From assembly GCF_900604345.1 (NCBI RefSeq), contig NZ_LR026983.1, forward strand, positions 1,860,001-1,924,000: 64,000 bases of DNA. The letters run 5' to 3'. Numbering within the stretch: position 1 is the stretch's first letter; the number at the start of each line of letters is the position of its first letter. The notes beneath the pieces are model-generated. The model ran no database searches. It was not told where the DNA came from and worked only from the letters and a program-made list of their open reading frames with translations. Source of the DNA: Maliibacterium massiliense. GTDB lineage: Bacteria > Bacillota > Clostridia > Christensenellales > Maliibacteriaceae. A program made the position numbers and the translations under genes. Shown here piece by piece: positions 1-8,257 of this stretch.

Positions 1-8
1 AGGGTCTG

Positions 9-137
9 ACGATATGAATACTTCGTTTCGGGCAAAAAAAATATCGCCCCTCAAAAAAGTAAGTTGCGATATTGGCTGCAGCGTCACGCTGCTGACAGGG
101 TTTTACGATATGGATACCCTATTTCGGGCACAAAAAA
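9..137. repeat. Degenerate direct repeat pair, 96 bp apart
   Basis: Two copies, at 9-40 and 105-136, share ACGATATG, ATAC and TTTCGGGCA in the same order, each ending in an A-run, with about 26 of 32 positions identical. On the minus strand they lie just downstream of the tRNA-Ala gene, and the second A-run doubles as the terminator T-tract. The origin is unknown; the pair may be a short duplicated tRNA-flanking sequence. Confidence 0.5.
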
Positions 138-165
138 GTCGCATCCTCACAATGGAAGATGCGAC
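132..165 (-). terminator. Rho-independent terminator of tRNA-Ala
   Basis: On the minus strand an 8-bp perfect stem (GTCGCATC at 138-145 pairing with GATGCGAC at 158-165) is followed by six T residues. It sits 22 bp past the tRNA CCA end and ends that transcript. Confidence 0.85.
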
Positions 166-187
166 GCTGGGCGCGGCAACTTGCCGC

Positions 188-264
188 TGGTGGAGAATAG
201 GGGACTTGAACCCCTGACCTCTTGACTGCCAGTCAAGCGCTCTAGCCAACTGAGCTAATCCCCC
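188..264 (-). tRNA. tRNA-Ala (anticodon GGC)
   Basis: The minus strand folds into a complete 77-nt cloverleaf. It has a 7-bp acceptor stem, D arm, anticodon stem CTTGA/TCAAG with loop CTGGCAG, T arm with TTCAAGT loop, discriminator A and an encoded CCA. The anticodon is GGC, reading GCC/GCU alanine codons. Acceptor position 3 is G and position 70 is U, the wobble pair that is the universal alanine identity element, which confirms the assignment. It is a monocistronic unit with its own promoter and terminator. Confidence 0.97.
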
Positions 265-279
265 ACGGCCGACTTTGAT

Positions 280-308
280 ATTATAGCGTACATTGTATGG
301 AGCGTCAA
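280..308 (-). promoter_or_regulatory. Vegetative promoter of tRNA-Ala
   Basis: Read on the minus strand this is TTGACG (303-308), a 17-bp spacer and a perfect TATAAT (280-285), ending 16 bp before the tRNA 5' end. Confidence 0.85.
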
Positions 309-429
309 TAGGCTTGCCCCAGGATTTTGCGCGCGGTGGGGACATATTTTTACACATAGTGCGCGGGATGTGCGCCGCAACGCGCGCACCCTGCAGCCAT
401 GAAAGCGCAGCGCTTTTTTGCGTGCGCTC

Positions 430-458
430 TTGACGGGCCGCCCGCCCGGGGCTACGAT
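430..458 (+). promoter_or_regulatory. Probable promoter of the SDR gene
   Basis: TTGACG (430-435), a 17-bp spacer and TACGAT (453-458) lie 78 bp before the dehydrogenase start. The -10 element is imperfect. Confidence 0.5.
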
Positions 459-535
459 AAATACAATGAGAGCAGCGGGCATGCGGACATTTTTTACTGA
501 GGGCAAATCTGTTTTTTTAAAGGAGCGATCAAACA

Positions 536-1345
536 ATGGATATCGGCAAAAAACTGACGGAGCTGTTTTCCCTGGAGGGCAAGGTGATTTTGCTCACAGG
601 CGCGGGCGGCGGCATCGGCTGCGTGCTGGCCAAGGGCATGGCGGACGTGGGCGCGACGATGGCGCTGTGTGACATCGCGCCCGAGCCGCTGGAGCGGGTG
701 TACGACGATATCATCAAGGATGGCGGCAGCGCCGCGCAGTACCGGCTGGACGTCAGCGATATGCAGAGCATCCACGCCTGTGTGGCGCAGGTGATGGAGG
801 ACTACGGCCGCATCGACGTGCTGGTCAACTGCGCGGGCATCAACAAGCGCGAGGGCTTTCTGGACGTTGCGGAGGAGACGTACGACCGCATTATGAACAT
901 CAACCTCAAGGGCGTCTACTTCCTCTCGCAGGAGGTCGCCAAGCACATGATGGCGCAAAAGCACGGCAACATCATCAACATGTGCTCCCACAACTCGGTG
1001 GGCATGCTGGGGGGGTGCAGCGTCTACGGCGCCACCAAAAGCGCGCTGACGGCCCTGACGCGCTCCATGGCGGTGGAATGGGCGCAGTACGGCATCCGCG
1101 CCAACGCCATCGCGCCGGGCCACATCATCACGCCCCTGACCACAGTCACCTGGGAGCATCCCGAGCGCAGCCGCTACCTGCGCGAGCGCATCGCCATGCG
1201 CCGCCCAGGCCTGCCCGAGGAGATATTGGGCCTTACCATCATGCTGGCATCGGACGCATCCAGCTACATGTCGGGCATGATGTGCCACGTAGACGGCGGC
1301 TGCCTGGCGGGCGGCACGCCCTGGCCGTACGATACCAAATACTAA
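536..1345 (+). CDS. Short-chain dehydrogenase/reductase (SDR), gluconate 5-dehydrogenase-like
   Basis: A 269-aa classical SDR, a cytoplasmic NAD(P)H-dependent oxidoreductase. The Rossmann motif TGAGGGIG lies at about residues 21-28, the NCAG motif near 98, and the catalytic YGATK places Tyr164 and Lys168. Length and the C-terminal MMCHVDGG signature match sugar-acid and polyol dehydrogenases such as gluconate 5-dehydrogenase, but substrate cannot be fixed from sequence. The start is set by AAAGGAG eight bases upstream. The gene appears monocistronic, ending in a strong terminator shared with the convergent transporter gene. Confidence 0.9.
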   Translation: MDIGKKLTELFSLEGKVILLTGAGGGIGCVLAKGMADVGATMALCDIAPEPLERVYDDIIKDGGSAAQYRLDVSDMQSIHACVAQVMEDYGRIDVLVNCAGINKREGFLDVAEETYDRIMNINLKGVYFLSQEVAKHMMAQKHGNIINMCSHNSVGMLGGCSVYGATKSALTALTRSMAVEWAQYGIRANAIAPGHIITPLTTVTWEHPERSRYLRERIAMRRPGLPEEILGLTIMLASDASSYMSGMMCHVDGGCLAGGTPWPYDTKY

Positions 1346-1391
1346 AAAAAGCCGCCCGCCGGTGGTTCTGCCGGCGGACGGCCTTTTTCTT
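1346..1391. terminator. Bidirectional terminator between SDR and DMT genes
   Basis: A 12-bp near-perfect stem (1351-1362 with 1371-1382) has an A-run on its left and a T-run on its right, so it can terminate both convergent transcripts. Confidence 0.85.
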
Positions 1392-1825
1392 TATGCAGGT
1401 TTCAGCTTGAAGACGACCACGCCCGCGATCATCAGCGCCAATCCGACGTACTTCTTCCAGTCGAATACCACCTTCTCCGCACCCATCAGGCCGAACGCGT
1501 CGATGATGGCGGCCACCAGCAGCTGCGCGATCAGGATGATGGAGATGGCCACCGTGGGGCTCAGGTTTTTGATGCCCACCATCACCGTGATGGTGATGAT
1601 GATCCCCAGCACGCCGCCGAGCAGGTAGAGCTTGTTGACCTCGCCGATGGCACGGAAGTTGCCACGCCCCAGTATGAACATGGCGATCAGCGAGAGCACA
1701 AACGCCGTACCCTGCACAAACGCGTTGGATTCATACAGACCGATTTTATCGCCCAGGCGCGTGTTCATCACGCCCTGCACGCTCATTGCCGCGCCAGCAA
1801 TGATGCTCATAATGACACCTAACAA
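1391..1825 (-). CDS. DMT-superfamily small transporter (YdcZ/DUF606 type)
   Basis: A 144-aa integral membrane protein with four to five hydrophobic segments, including a glycine-rich GGVLGIIITITVMVGI stretch typical of DUF606/YdcZ members of the drug/metabolite transporter superfamily. These single-domain proteins are thought to work as dimers; the substrate is unknown. The start is TTG at 1825, chosen because GAGGTGA lies six bases upstream; the first ATG is five codons later and lacks a suitably spaced site. It converges on the SDR gene. Confidence 0.8.
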   Translation of the reverse strand: MLGVIMSIIAGAAMSVQGVMNTRLGDKIGLYESNAFVQGTAFVLSLIAMFILGRGNFRAIGEVNKLYLLGGVLGIIITITVMVGIKNLSPTVAISIILIAQLLVAAIIDAFGLMGAEKVVFDWKKYVGLALMIAGVVVFKLKPA

Positions 1826-1899
1826 AATATCACCTCACAATTGCTACTAGTATGGATATTCCACGACGATCTCATACAGTGACAGTCCGCCCATTTTTT

Positions 1900-1943
1900 G
1901 ATAAAAAAGAAAAGCCCGCCTGCCTGTGCAGAGGCAAACGGGC
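1900..1943 (-). terminator. Terminator downstream of the small membrane protein gene
   Basis: On the minus strand a stem (GCCCG plus AGGCA arms, 1914-1943) is followed by the T-rich tract at 1900-1913. It lies 43 bp past the stop of the gene at 1986-2210 and supports that gene as a transcribed unit. Confidence 0.65.
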
Positions 1944-1985
1944 CTTTCTTATGCGTCAAACAGGCCTGCCGCAGGGGCAGACGCC

Positions 1986-2210
1986 TTATGTGGAGAAGGC
2001 AGTGGAGCGTGCGGGCGCGTCCGCGCAGGCGGGCTGTGACAAGACGGCGCACGTGCGCGCTGCATCCGTGTGCAGCGCGGCGCCGGGGCTGGAGGCGGGC
2101 GCGCTGCCCTTGACAAAGAGCGTGATGGATAAAAGCAGCACGCATACGCAAGCAAGCAGCGTGCAGATCAGCAGATAGAACCGCGGCGTCGCGCGGCGAT
2201 CATGCGGCAA
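1986..2210 (-). CDS. Small single-pass membrane protein, unknown function
   Basis: A 74-aa protein with a basic N-terminus (HDRRATPRF), one transmembrane helix at about residues 11-33 (FYLLICTLLACVCVLLLSIT) and an Ala/Ser/Cys-containing outer tail. The start is TTG at 2210, preceded five bases earlier by a perfect GGAGGTGA; the longer frame to 2252 has no such site. A terminator follows. I recognise no family, and the tail composition is low-complexity, so the call rests on the ribosome binding site, helix and terminator. Confidence 0.5.
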   Translation of the reverse strand: MPHDRRATPRFYLLICTLLACVCVLLLSITLFVKGSAPASSPGAALHTDAARTCAVLSQPACADAPARSTAFST

Positions 2211-2429
2211 ACCGCTCACCTCCGTTTTTTTACACTGTCTATTCTTCATCATACACGCAGCTGCATACGAGTTGTATCAAATAGGCGCAAAATTCACAGA
2301 ACATTTGCATGACCCCCGCACGCGGACATGGTACACTGAATATAGCCGCAGCGTGGCGCGGGGGCATCGCCTGTTCAAACGCGCGCCTGCGGCAATGGGA
2401 TTCTGTTTTTTGAAAGGACGACCCCTGAT

Positions 2430-3788
2430 ATGCGACTGCCCGTATTTGAACTGATCGACGAGACGCTGCTGCTGATGGAGGAGCGCAACGAGGCGTACCA
2501 TGAGGCGGCGCGCGAGCTGGAGGCATTTTTTACCGAGCTGTTTGACGCGCAGTCCGACTGCGTGCTCAACATCACCACCCGCGTCAAGAGCAAGGAGAGC
2601 CTGCGCGAAAAGATTCTGCGCAACAACCTTTACAAGCGGCACGTGACGCCCGAGGGCATCTTGGCCGACCTGTCCGACCTGATCGGCCTGCGGGTGGAGT
2701 GCCGCTTTTTGATGGAGGAGGAGCAGCTCTACCAGCGCCTGGCCTCCTTCTTCTCAGAGCCGGTGCGCGACGACTGGCACGGCAACCCCGCCATGCCCTA
2801 CCTGCACATGGAGACGGGCGCGCTGCAGCCCCAGCAGCAAAAGAACGGCTTTGCCATCTACCGGGTAGACGGCGTGTATGAAAAAGAGGCCTTCTCCATC
2901 CGCTTTGAGTTGCAGATCAAGGCGCTCGTGCACGTGTTTTGGACAGAAGTGGAGCACCAGATCATCTATAAAAACAACAACTACATGCTGGCCGATACCT
3001 TTATGCGGGAGCTAATGGGCACCACCTACAACTCGCTGGAGGTGCTTGACCGCCAGCTCTACGTGCTCTACCGGCAGATGCAGCACCAGATGAACAATCG
3101 CAGTACCTTGCAGGAGGGCGAGCTGCTGCAGCTGTTGGCCAAGGCCATATCGGACTTTTTCTCGCGCAAGATGCAGGAGTCGCTCGGCTTTACGCTCAAC
3201 TTCAACCGCACGTGCGATATCCTCAGCCGCTATATCTACGAGCGCGGGGTGCGCTACGACCAGAACCAAAAGCCCCGCGGCCCCCTATATTACGTGTTCC
3301 GCAGCATCAACGCTATTGCCAAAAGCGAGATTCACTTCGAGCAGCCCATCGCGCTGGAGCAGCCCTTTGTGCCCGAGGACACGTTCAGCAGCATCCTGGG
3401 CGGGTATATGCTGCGCCAGATCAATGTAGACTATGAGTGGAACCTCTTTTTCCGCATGCTCTTTACGCTGGAGCCGGGCAACAACACCGAGGACTTTACC
3501 GCGTTTTTGCGCGTGCTGCGCGACCGCTTCAGCCAGCCGGCGCTGCTGGAGCCCCTTGCGCAGCGGTGGCAGCCGCAGGAGGTGGCGGTCTTCCAGCAGG
3601 AGGTGCTGGCGGGCCTCGCCCAGTACATGGCGGACTTCGGCGCCATCGACATCATCTACGAGGACAACCTAAACGCGTGGAGCGGCAGGGTCCGTGTGCT
3701 GGCCGAGGAGGTGGCAGCAAGCGGCATTTGCTTTGAACAGTGGGAGCGGGAAAAAGAGCGCTATCTCTACAAAATGAACGCGATGTAG
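2430..3788 (+). CDS. RelA/SpoT-domain nucleotidyltransferase with long C-terminal extension
   Basis: A 452-aa cytoplasmic protein whose first 190 residues match the (p)ppGpp synthetase fold. They contain TRVKSKESLREKI (substrate-binding loop), DLIGLRV (the DxxGxR-type motif) and FELQIKALVHVFWTEVEH followed by YK, corresponding to the EVQIR...WA..EH..YK motif of small alarmone synthetases. No HD hydrolase domain precedes it, and no TGS or ACT domain follows. The C-terminal 250 residues are mostly helical and unfamiliar. Small alarmone synthetases are usually near 210-260 aa, so this is about twice the usual length. It may make ppGpp or a related product. The ribosome binding site AAAGGA is 11 bases upstream. 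Confidence 0.8.
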   Translation: MRLPVFELIDETLLLMEERNEAYHEAARELEAFFTELFDAQSDCVLNITTRVKSKESLREKILRNNLYKRHVTPEGILADLSDLIGLRVECRFLMEEEQLYQRLASFFSEPVRDDWHGNPAMPYLHMETGALQPQQQKNGFAIYRVDGVYEKEAFSIRFELQIKALVHVFWTEVEHQIIYKNNNYMLADTFMRELMGTTYNSLEVLDRQLYVLYRQMQHQMNNRSTLQEGELLQLLAKAISDFFSRKMQESLGFTLNFNRTCDILSRYIYERGVRYDQNQKPRGPLYYVFRSINAIAKSEIHFEQPIALEQPFVPEDTFSSILGGYMLRQINVDYEWNLFFRMLFTLEPGNNTEDFTAFLRVLRDRFSQPALLEPLAQRWQPQEVAVFQQEVLAGLAQYMADFGAIDIIYEDNLNAWSGRVRVLAEEVAASGICFEQWEREKERYLYKMNAM

Positions 3789-3885
3789 GCAGGAAAAGCG
3801 CCGTAAAACGTGGAAATACTGCTACAAAGAGGGACAAGCATGCGCCGTGCCCGGCGCATGCGCAAAAGGGAGGCGCTTTGCGCGT

Positions 3886-4245
3886 ATGAATAAAAAGAAA
3901 TGGATTCCCATCGCTGTGGTGGCGGGGCTGCTGGTGGTGCTCAGCATCGTGTTTCTGGTGGCGACGCCCACCTACGACGGCCTGTTTTGGTCGCGCTACG
4001 TGTGGAGCATGCTGCTGGTGGTGATCAATGCCATTGCGGTGCCGGTGCTGTGGCAGCAGCAGGGGGACGCGCGCCAGAAGTTCATAGGCTACGCCACGCT
4101 TGCGCTCTATGACCTGGCGGTGATCCAGACGCTGGCGCTCGCCTCCAGCGTCAAGGTTACGATGACGCTGGCTGTGCTCGAGACGCTGTTTTTTATCGTC
4201 ATCCTCTACATCAGCTGGTCGCTCAGCCGGCAGAAGCGCGCATAA
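3886..4245 (+). CDS. Four-helix integral membrane protein, unknown function
   Basis: A 119-aa protein with a short basic N-terminus (MNKKK) and four hydrophobic helices (about residues 5-28, 37-58, 70-90, 92-113), ending in SRQKRA. I recognise no family. I start it at 3886 because the frame upstream is compositionally unlike a protein and GGGAGG lies 12 bases before this ATG. It is 97 bp after the RelA-like gene and may be co-transcribed with it. Confidence 0.65.
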   Translation: MNKKKWIPIAVVAGLLVVLSIVFLVATPTYDGLFWSRYVWSMLLVVINAIAVPVLWQQQGDARQKFIGYATLALYDLAVIQTLALASSVKVTMTLAVLETLFFIVILYISWSLSRQKRA

Positions 4246-4261
4246 CGCCTGCGTCCGCCCG

Positions 4262-4307
4262 CAAAAAAACGCCGCAGGGGCGAGGCCCTTGCGGCGTCAT
4301 GCTTTTT
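4262..4307. terminator. Bidirectional terminator between convergent genes
   Basis: ACGCCGCAGGG (4269-4279) pairs with CCCTTGCGGCGT (4287-4297 region), with an A-run to the left and a T-run to the right. It serves the genes ending at 4245 (+) and 4309 (-). Confidence 0.85.
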
Positions 4308-4308
4308 A

Positions 4309-4719
4309 TTACAGGCGGGTACCATTGCGCTCCGCGCGCTGCAGCGCGCGCACGTGGTAAAAGCAGTTGCACCCCAGCGCGATGAGGATGTTGACGATTT
4401 TGATGGGGAACAGAGGAATGCCCAGCGTCTGGTTAAAGATATAGACCGTAATTAAGGTGATGACGATCACCCAGGCGTTGGTGATGATAAAGCGGTTGTA
4501 CTCGGCGGTGGAGAAGGCGATATCGTGGTTGATGTGGGGCATGCGCCGCAGCACAAACAGCAGCAGGATGCCGCAGGCCACCGCAAGCGATTGGGCAAGC
4601 AGGATGTCCATGCCGATGTTTACCAGCCAGAAAAACAGCAGGCAATCCAGCAGGCCCGCCAGCGCAAAAAACGACAGAAAGGCCAGCATGTGGCTGAAAA
4701 TGACGTGATCGTCCTTCAA
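4309..4719 (-). CDS. Four-helix membrane protein, possibly GtrA-like
   Basis: A 136-aa membrane protein with four helices arranged as two hairpins. The pattern ends in a basic stretch (YHVRALQRAERN) and resembles the GtrA family (polyprenyl-phosphate-sugar flippase-associated proteins), although the conserved FxxNRxWxF end is absent, so the assignment is tentative. The start is TTG at 4719, seven bases after a perfect AAAGGAGG; the longer frame to 4863 overlaps the promoter and is rejected. Confidence 0.6.
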   Translation of the reverse strand: MKDDHVIFSHMLAFLSFFALAGLLDCLLFFWLVNIGMDILLAQSLAVACGILLLFVLRRMPHINHDIAFSTAEYNRFIITNAWVIVITLITVYIFNQTLGIPLFPIKIVNILIALGCNCFYHVRALQRAERNGTRL

Positions 4720-4770
4720 GGCGGCGCCTCCTTTCCGTTTTGTACATGCGGGCAGCGTGGCTTTTTCTCC

Positions 4771-4799
4771 ATTATATAAAAAATTGCGCGCCTTGACAA
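4771..4799 (-). promoter_or_regulatory. Vegetative promoter of the GtrA-like gene
   Basis: On the minus strand: TTGTCA (4794-4799), 17-bp spacer, TATAAT (4771-4776), 52 bp before the TTG start. Confidence 0.8.
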
Positions 4800-4883
4800 A
4801 CCGCCGCCACAAACTTGACAGCGGGGAAAAATGGGGGCACCATGAGATAAAACCCCTGAGCATTTGAAAGGAGCGTATCTATA

Positions 4884-5486
4884 TTGGCAAGGCGTATGGT
4901 CAAACGCGCGCTGGCGTTGCTCTTGTGTAGCTTGGTACTGCTGTTTTGCGGCTGCAGCGCGCGCTCCTATAAACCCGAGGAGGTCGTGCAGGACTTCTTC
5001 AGCGCGGTGCGCGCGCGGGACTTTAAAAAGGCGCGCGGCTATCTGGAGGACCCCGAATCGTTCGGCCTGGCGGACGAGGGGGAGGGCCAGCAGGTGGCCC
5101 AGCGCATCACGGATCATCTTGCGGTCAAGATTGTGGAGAACGGCCGCGTTGAAATGGAGAGCAACACAGCCCTTGTTACCGCCGAGGTGACGAGCGTGGA
5201 CACCGCCAAGGTGGTCTCCCAGTTGATGGAGGAGCTGCTGCCCGATATGATCCAGGACGGCGCTGGCGGCGTTGCCTGGGACGAGGCGCGCGCCGCAGAG
5301 GAGGTGGCTGGCCGCCTGGAGGAGGCGCTGGGCGCGGAGAACCTGCCCACCAAGGCCACCGAGGTGGAGATCGTGCTGGTGCCCGATGGCGCCACGTGGA
5401 AGATCCGGCAGGACGCCGCGCTCATCGACGCGATGACGGGCGGGATGCTCTCCCTGTTTTCCGGCGGGGAAGGCAATCTGCAATGA
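4884..5486 (+). CDS. Lipoprotein with DUF4878/NTF2-like N-terminal region
   Basis: A 200-aa predicted lipoprotein. A basic start (MARRMVKR), hydrophobic helix and lipobox ending LLFCGC place the lipidated cysteine near residue 23. The mature protein begins with KPEEVVQDFFSAVRARDFKKARGYL, the usual opening of DUF4878/NTF2-like fold domains, followed by a beta-rich region ending in a TWKI-type strand. The start is TTG at 4884, ten bases after AAAGGAG; an ATG at 4896 is a less well-spaced alternative. Function is unknown; it is probably anchored on the outer face of the membrane. Confidence 0.75.
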   Translation: MARRMVKRALALLLCSLVLLFCGCSARSYKPEEVVQDFFSAVRARDFKKARGYLEDPESFGLADEGEGQQVAQRITDHLAVKIVENGRVEMESNTALVTAEVTSVDTAKVVSQLMEELLPDMIQDGAGGVAWDEARAAEEVAGRLEEALGAENLPTKATEVEIVLVPDGATWKIRQDAALIDAMTGGMLSLFSGGEGNLQ

Positions 5487-5650
5487 CAATATATGGAAAT
5501 GAAGGCCGTCGCCGCATGCGCGCGGCCGTTTTTCGCATTTTGGGCATAGGAAAAAGCGTCGCATCGCGGTATAATACAAGATAATATGGCGAACGACAAC
5601 CGCTGCGGCCGGCATGGTGTGGCGGGATGGGAAAGACGAGGTGGAAGACC

Positions 5651-6553
5651 ATGGCAATCAGCGCGATCAAAACCACGTCGCTGGCAAAATACTACGGCAA
5701 AAACCGCGGCATCGCGGGGGTGGACCTGGATGTGCAGGAGGGCGAGATCTTCGGCTTTATCGGGCCCAACGGCGCGGGTAAGTCCACCACCATCAAGCTG
5801 CTGCTCAATTTTATCTTTCCTACAAGCGGCGCGGCGCAGATTTTCGGCATGGACTGCGTACATCAGAGCGCGGCCATCAAGCGGGGCGTGGGCTATGTGC
5901 CCGCAGAGGTGCGCGGCTACGAGGAGCAGCGCGTCTGGCGGGTGCTCAAATTCGGCGCCAGCTTTGTGCGGGGCAAGGGGGTGCAGGAGCGCCTCTTTGA
6001 TTTGTGCGAGCTCTTTGAGGTAGAGACCGATAAAAAGATGCGCCAGCTTTCCACCGGCAACAAGAAAAAGGTGGCGCTGGTGCAGGCGCTGCTGGCCCAG
6101 CCGGCGCTGCTGATCCTGGATGAGCCCACAAGCGGGCTGGACCCGCTGATGCGCCACCGGCTCTTCTCCGTGCTGGAGCAGGAGAACGAGCAGGGCATGA
6201 CGGTGTTTATGTCCAGCCACAACCTCGACGAGGTGCAGCAGATCTGCGGCCGCGTGGCCGTGATCAAGGAGGGCAGCATCATCACCACCAGCTCCTTGCA
6301 GAAGGTGCGCCGCGCCCGCGGCAGCCGCGTGCAGGTGCATTGCGAGGCGCTGACGGTGGATATGCTTGAAAGGATCGGCGCGACGGACATCCAGCTGCAT
6401 GAGGCGCGCACGGACTTCCGCTACGCGGGGGATATGGACGCGCTGGTGCGGATGCTGGCCGCGCTGCACATCAGCGGCCTGCGCATCGAAGAGGACTCGC
6501 TCGACGAGGCGTTTATGCGCTTTTACAGCCAGCAGGGGGAGGACGAGGCATGA
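5651..6553 (+). CDS. ABC transporter ATP-binding protein (ABC-2 export type)
   Basis: A 300-aa cytoplasmic ATPase that drives the permease encoded next to it. Walker A GPNGAGKST has its lysine at residue 44, the signature is the divergent LSTGNKKKV, Walker B is LLILDEPTSGLDP, and the H-loop is in MSSHNLDE. A C-terminal region of about 80 residues follows, as in bacitracin- and lantibiotic-type exporters. The start at 5651 is set by GAGGTGG six bases upstream, rejecting the longer frame from 5627. A TATAAT lies at 5570-5575 with a weak -35. Its stop overlaps the permease start by four bases. Confidence 0.9.
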   Translation: MAISAIKTTSLAKYYGKNRGIAGVDLDVQEGEIFGFIGPNGAGKSTTIKLLLNFIFPTSGAAQIFGMDCVHQSAAIKRGVGYVPAEVRGYEEQRVWRVLKFGASFVRGKGVQERLFDLCELFEVETDKKMRQLSTGNKKKVALVQALLAQPALLILDEPTSGLDPLMRHRLFSVLEQENEQGMTVFMSSHNLDEVQQICGRVAVIKEGSIITTSSLQKVRRARGSRVQVHCEALTVDMLERIGATDIQLHEARTDFRYAGDMDALVRMLAALHISGLRIEEDSLDEAFMRFYSQQGEDEA

Positions 6554-7368
6554 ACGTATTTGCAATGGAACTGCGCCGCATGCGCAAGGGCATGCTGATC
6601 TGGCTGGTGATCGTATCGGCGCTGGTGGGCCTGTTTCTGGGCCTGTACCCCAGCTTTGCGAACAGCGGCATCATGCAGAGCGTCACAGCGCAGATGGACG
6701 CGCTGCCCAAGGAGCTGCTGCAGGCGCTCAACATCGACCAGGTGACCAACTTTGCCGACCTTTTGCAGTACATGTGCTATACGCTGCAGTACGTGGCCAT
6801 GGCCACGGGTATCTACGCCTGCATGCTGGGCACCCGCAGCCTGGCATCGGATATCGGGGACGGCAGCATCGCCTTTCTGTACGCCCAGCCCATCCGTAGA
6901 AGCGGCATTGTGACCAAAAAGCTGCTTGCGTGCCTATTTAACTTCAGCATCTTCATGTTGCTGCTGGGCGCGGTGAGCATCGGGGTGGGTTTCCTCGTCT
7001 GCCCGTGGAGCACGGACCTCGTGCAGCTGGCATCGGATATCGGCACGCTGGTCTTCGGCATGTATTTGACGGGCCTCACCTTTATGGCGCTGGGCTTTTT
7101 TCTCTCATCGCTTCTCAACAGTGGACGCACCGCCGTGCCCGCGGCGCTGGGTGCGTTCTTTGTGACGTATGTGCTGGGCGTGGTGAGCAAGCTGCGAAGC
7201 GAGGTGGACTTTCTCTATTACGCCTCGCCGGTGGAGTGGTTCTCCCCATCGCGCATCTACAGCAAGGGCATCCTGCTTGAGGATGTGTGCCTTGCGCTGG
7301 GCGTGATGGCGGTGTGCATCCTTGCGGCGTACCTCATCTACCGAAGAAAGGACTTGCAGGTATCATAA
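6550..7368 (+). CDS. ABC-2 type permease
   Basis: A 272-aa membrane protein with six predicted helices: an N-terminal one (IWLVIVSALVGLFLGLY), a cluster at about 80-200 and a last one before the terminal YRRKDLQVS. ELRRMRKG at the start and LGTRSLASDIGDGSIAFLYAQPIRR are typical of ABC-2 permeases. ATGA overlap with the ATPase indicates translational coupling into one exporter of unknown substrate. A terminator follows directly. Confidence 0.88.
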   Translation: MNVFAMELRRMRKGMLIWLVIVSALVGLFLGLYPSFANSGIMQSVTAQMDALPKELLQALNIDQVTNFADLLQYMCYTLQYVAMATGIYACMLGTRSLASDIGDGSIAFLYAQPIRRSGIVTKKLLACLFNFSIFMLLLGAVSIGVGFLVCPWSTDLVQLASDIGTLVFGMYLTGLTFMALGFFLSSLLNSGRTAVPAALGAFFVTYVLGVVSKLRSEVDFLYYASPVEWFSPSRIYSKGILLEDVCLALGVMAVCILAAYLIYRRKDLQVS

Positions 7369-7390
7369 CAGGCAGCGGTAATGCGAGACG

Positions 7391-7428
7391 GGCGCCCGCC
7401 TTCCATGCAGGGAGGGCGGGCGCCTTTT
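7391..7428 (+). terminator. Terminator of the first ABC-2 operon
   Basis: A perfect 10-bp GC stem (7391-7400 with 7415-7424) is followed by TTTT. Confidence 0.85.
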
Positions 7429-7455
7429 GATGCGTTTAAAGGCATGTAACGCCGG

Positions 7456-7484
7456 TTGTGTAATGGCCGTAACTTCTGTATACT
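7456..7484 (+). promoter_or_regulatory. Vegetative promoter of the NatAB-like operon
   Basis: TTGTGT (7456-7461), 17-bp spacer, TATACT (7479-7484), 33 bp before the ATPase start. Confidence 0.75.
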
Positions 7485-7516
7485 TAAACGCGTATGAAGA
7501 AGGGGGACGGATAACC

Positions 7517-8257
7517 ATGATCCAGGTCAAGGAACTGACCAAGCAGTTCAGGGCCAGAGGCGCCAAGGTGGTGCTTGCGGTGGACCACATTTCCTTTGAG
7601 GTACGGCCTGGCGAAATCTTCGGCCTGCTGGGGCGTAACGGCGCGGGTAAGACCACCACGCTGCGCATGCTGGCGGGCATGCTGCAGCCCACCGAGGGCA
7701 CGGCACTGGTATGCGGGCACGATATCGTATCAGAGGCCCGCCAGGCGCGCGCGCAGATGGGCATCCTCTTCGGCGGGGAGGCGGGGCTCTACGACCGGCT
7801 GACGGCCAGGGAGAACATCGCCTACTTTGCCGAGCTTTGCAACGTGCCCAAAGGGGAGGTCAACGCGCGCGTGGAAAAGCTCGCCGCCTCGCTTGAACTG
7901 AGCGAGTATCTCGATCGGCGCGCGGGCAAGCTCTCCAAGGGCAACCGGCAAAAGACCGTCTTTGCCCGGGCCATCGTGCATAACCCGCAGGTGATGCTCT
8001 TTGACGAGCCCACCAGCGGCCTGGACGTCAGCGCCATCCGTCACGCGCAGGATTTCATCTACCAGTGCCGGGGCGAGGGCAAGAGCATCATCCTCTCCAG
8101 CCACGTCATGGGCGAGGTGGAGCGGCTGTGCGACCGCGTGGGCATCATCGACCACGGCCGCATCCGCGCCATCGGCACGCAGGAGGAGCTCAAGGCCAAG
8201 TACGGCTGCCAGACGCTGGAGCAGGTGTTTGAGAAACGGATTGGTGAAGCGCTGTGA
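7517..8257 (+). CDS. ABC transporter ATP-binding protein, NatA-like
   Basis: A 246-aa ATPase with Walker A GRNGAGKTT, signature LSKGNRQKT, Walker B VMLFDEPTSGLDV and an H-loop in LSSHVMGE. The sequence and the NatB-like partner downstream resemble the NatAB sodium exporter family, but substrate is not proven. The start at 7517 follows AGGGGG; the frame further upstream overlaps the promoter. The GTGA overlap links it to the permease gene. Confidence 0.88.
   Translation: MIQVKELTKQFRARGAKVVLAVDHISFEVRPGEIFGLLGRNGAGKTTTLRMLAGMLQPTEGTALVCGHDIVSEARQARAQMGILFGGEAGLYDRLTARENIAYFAELCNVPKGEVNARVEKLAASLELSEYLDRRAGKLSKGNRQKTVFARAIVHNPQVMLFDEPTSGLDVSAIRHAQDFIYQCRGEGKSIILSSHVMGEVERLCDRVGIIDHGRIRAIGTQEELKAKYGCQTLEQVFEKRIGEAL

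Noticed and set aside
79..93. Short palindrome GCAGCGTCACGCTGC
   Set aside because: Too short and lacks a T-run or neighbouring gene to give it meaning.
494..1288. 264-codon minus-strand frame opposite the SDR gene
   Set aside because: Low-complexity His/Arg/Ala composition, no ribosome binding site; a GC-rich shadow of the SDR.
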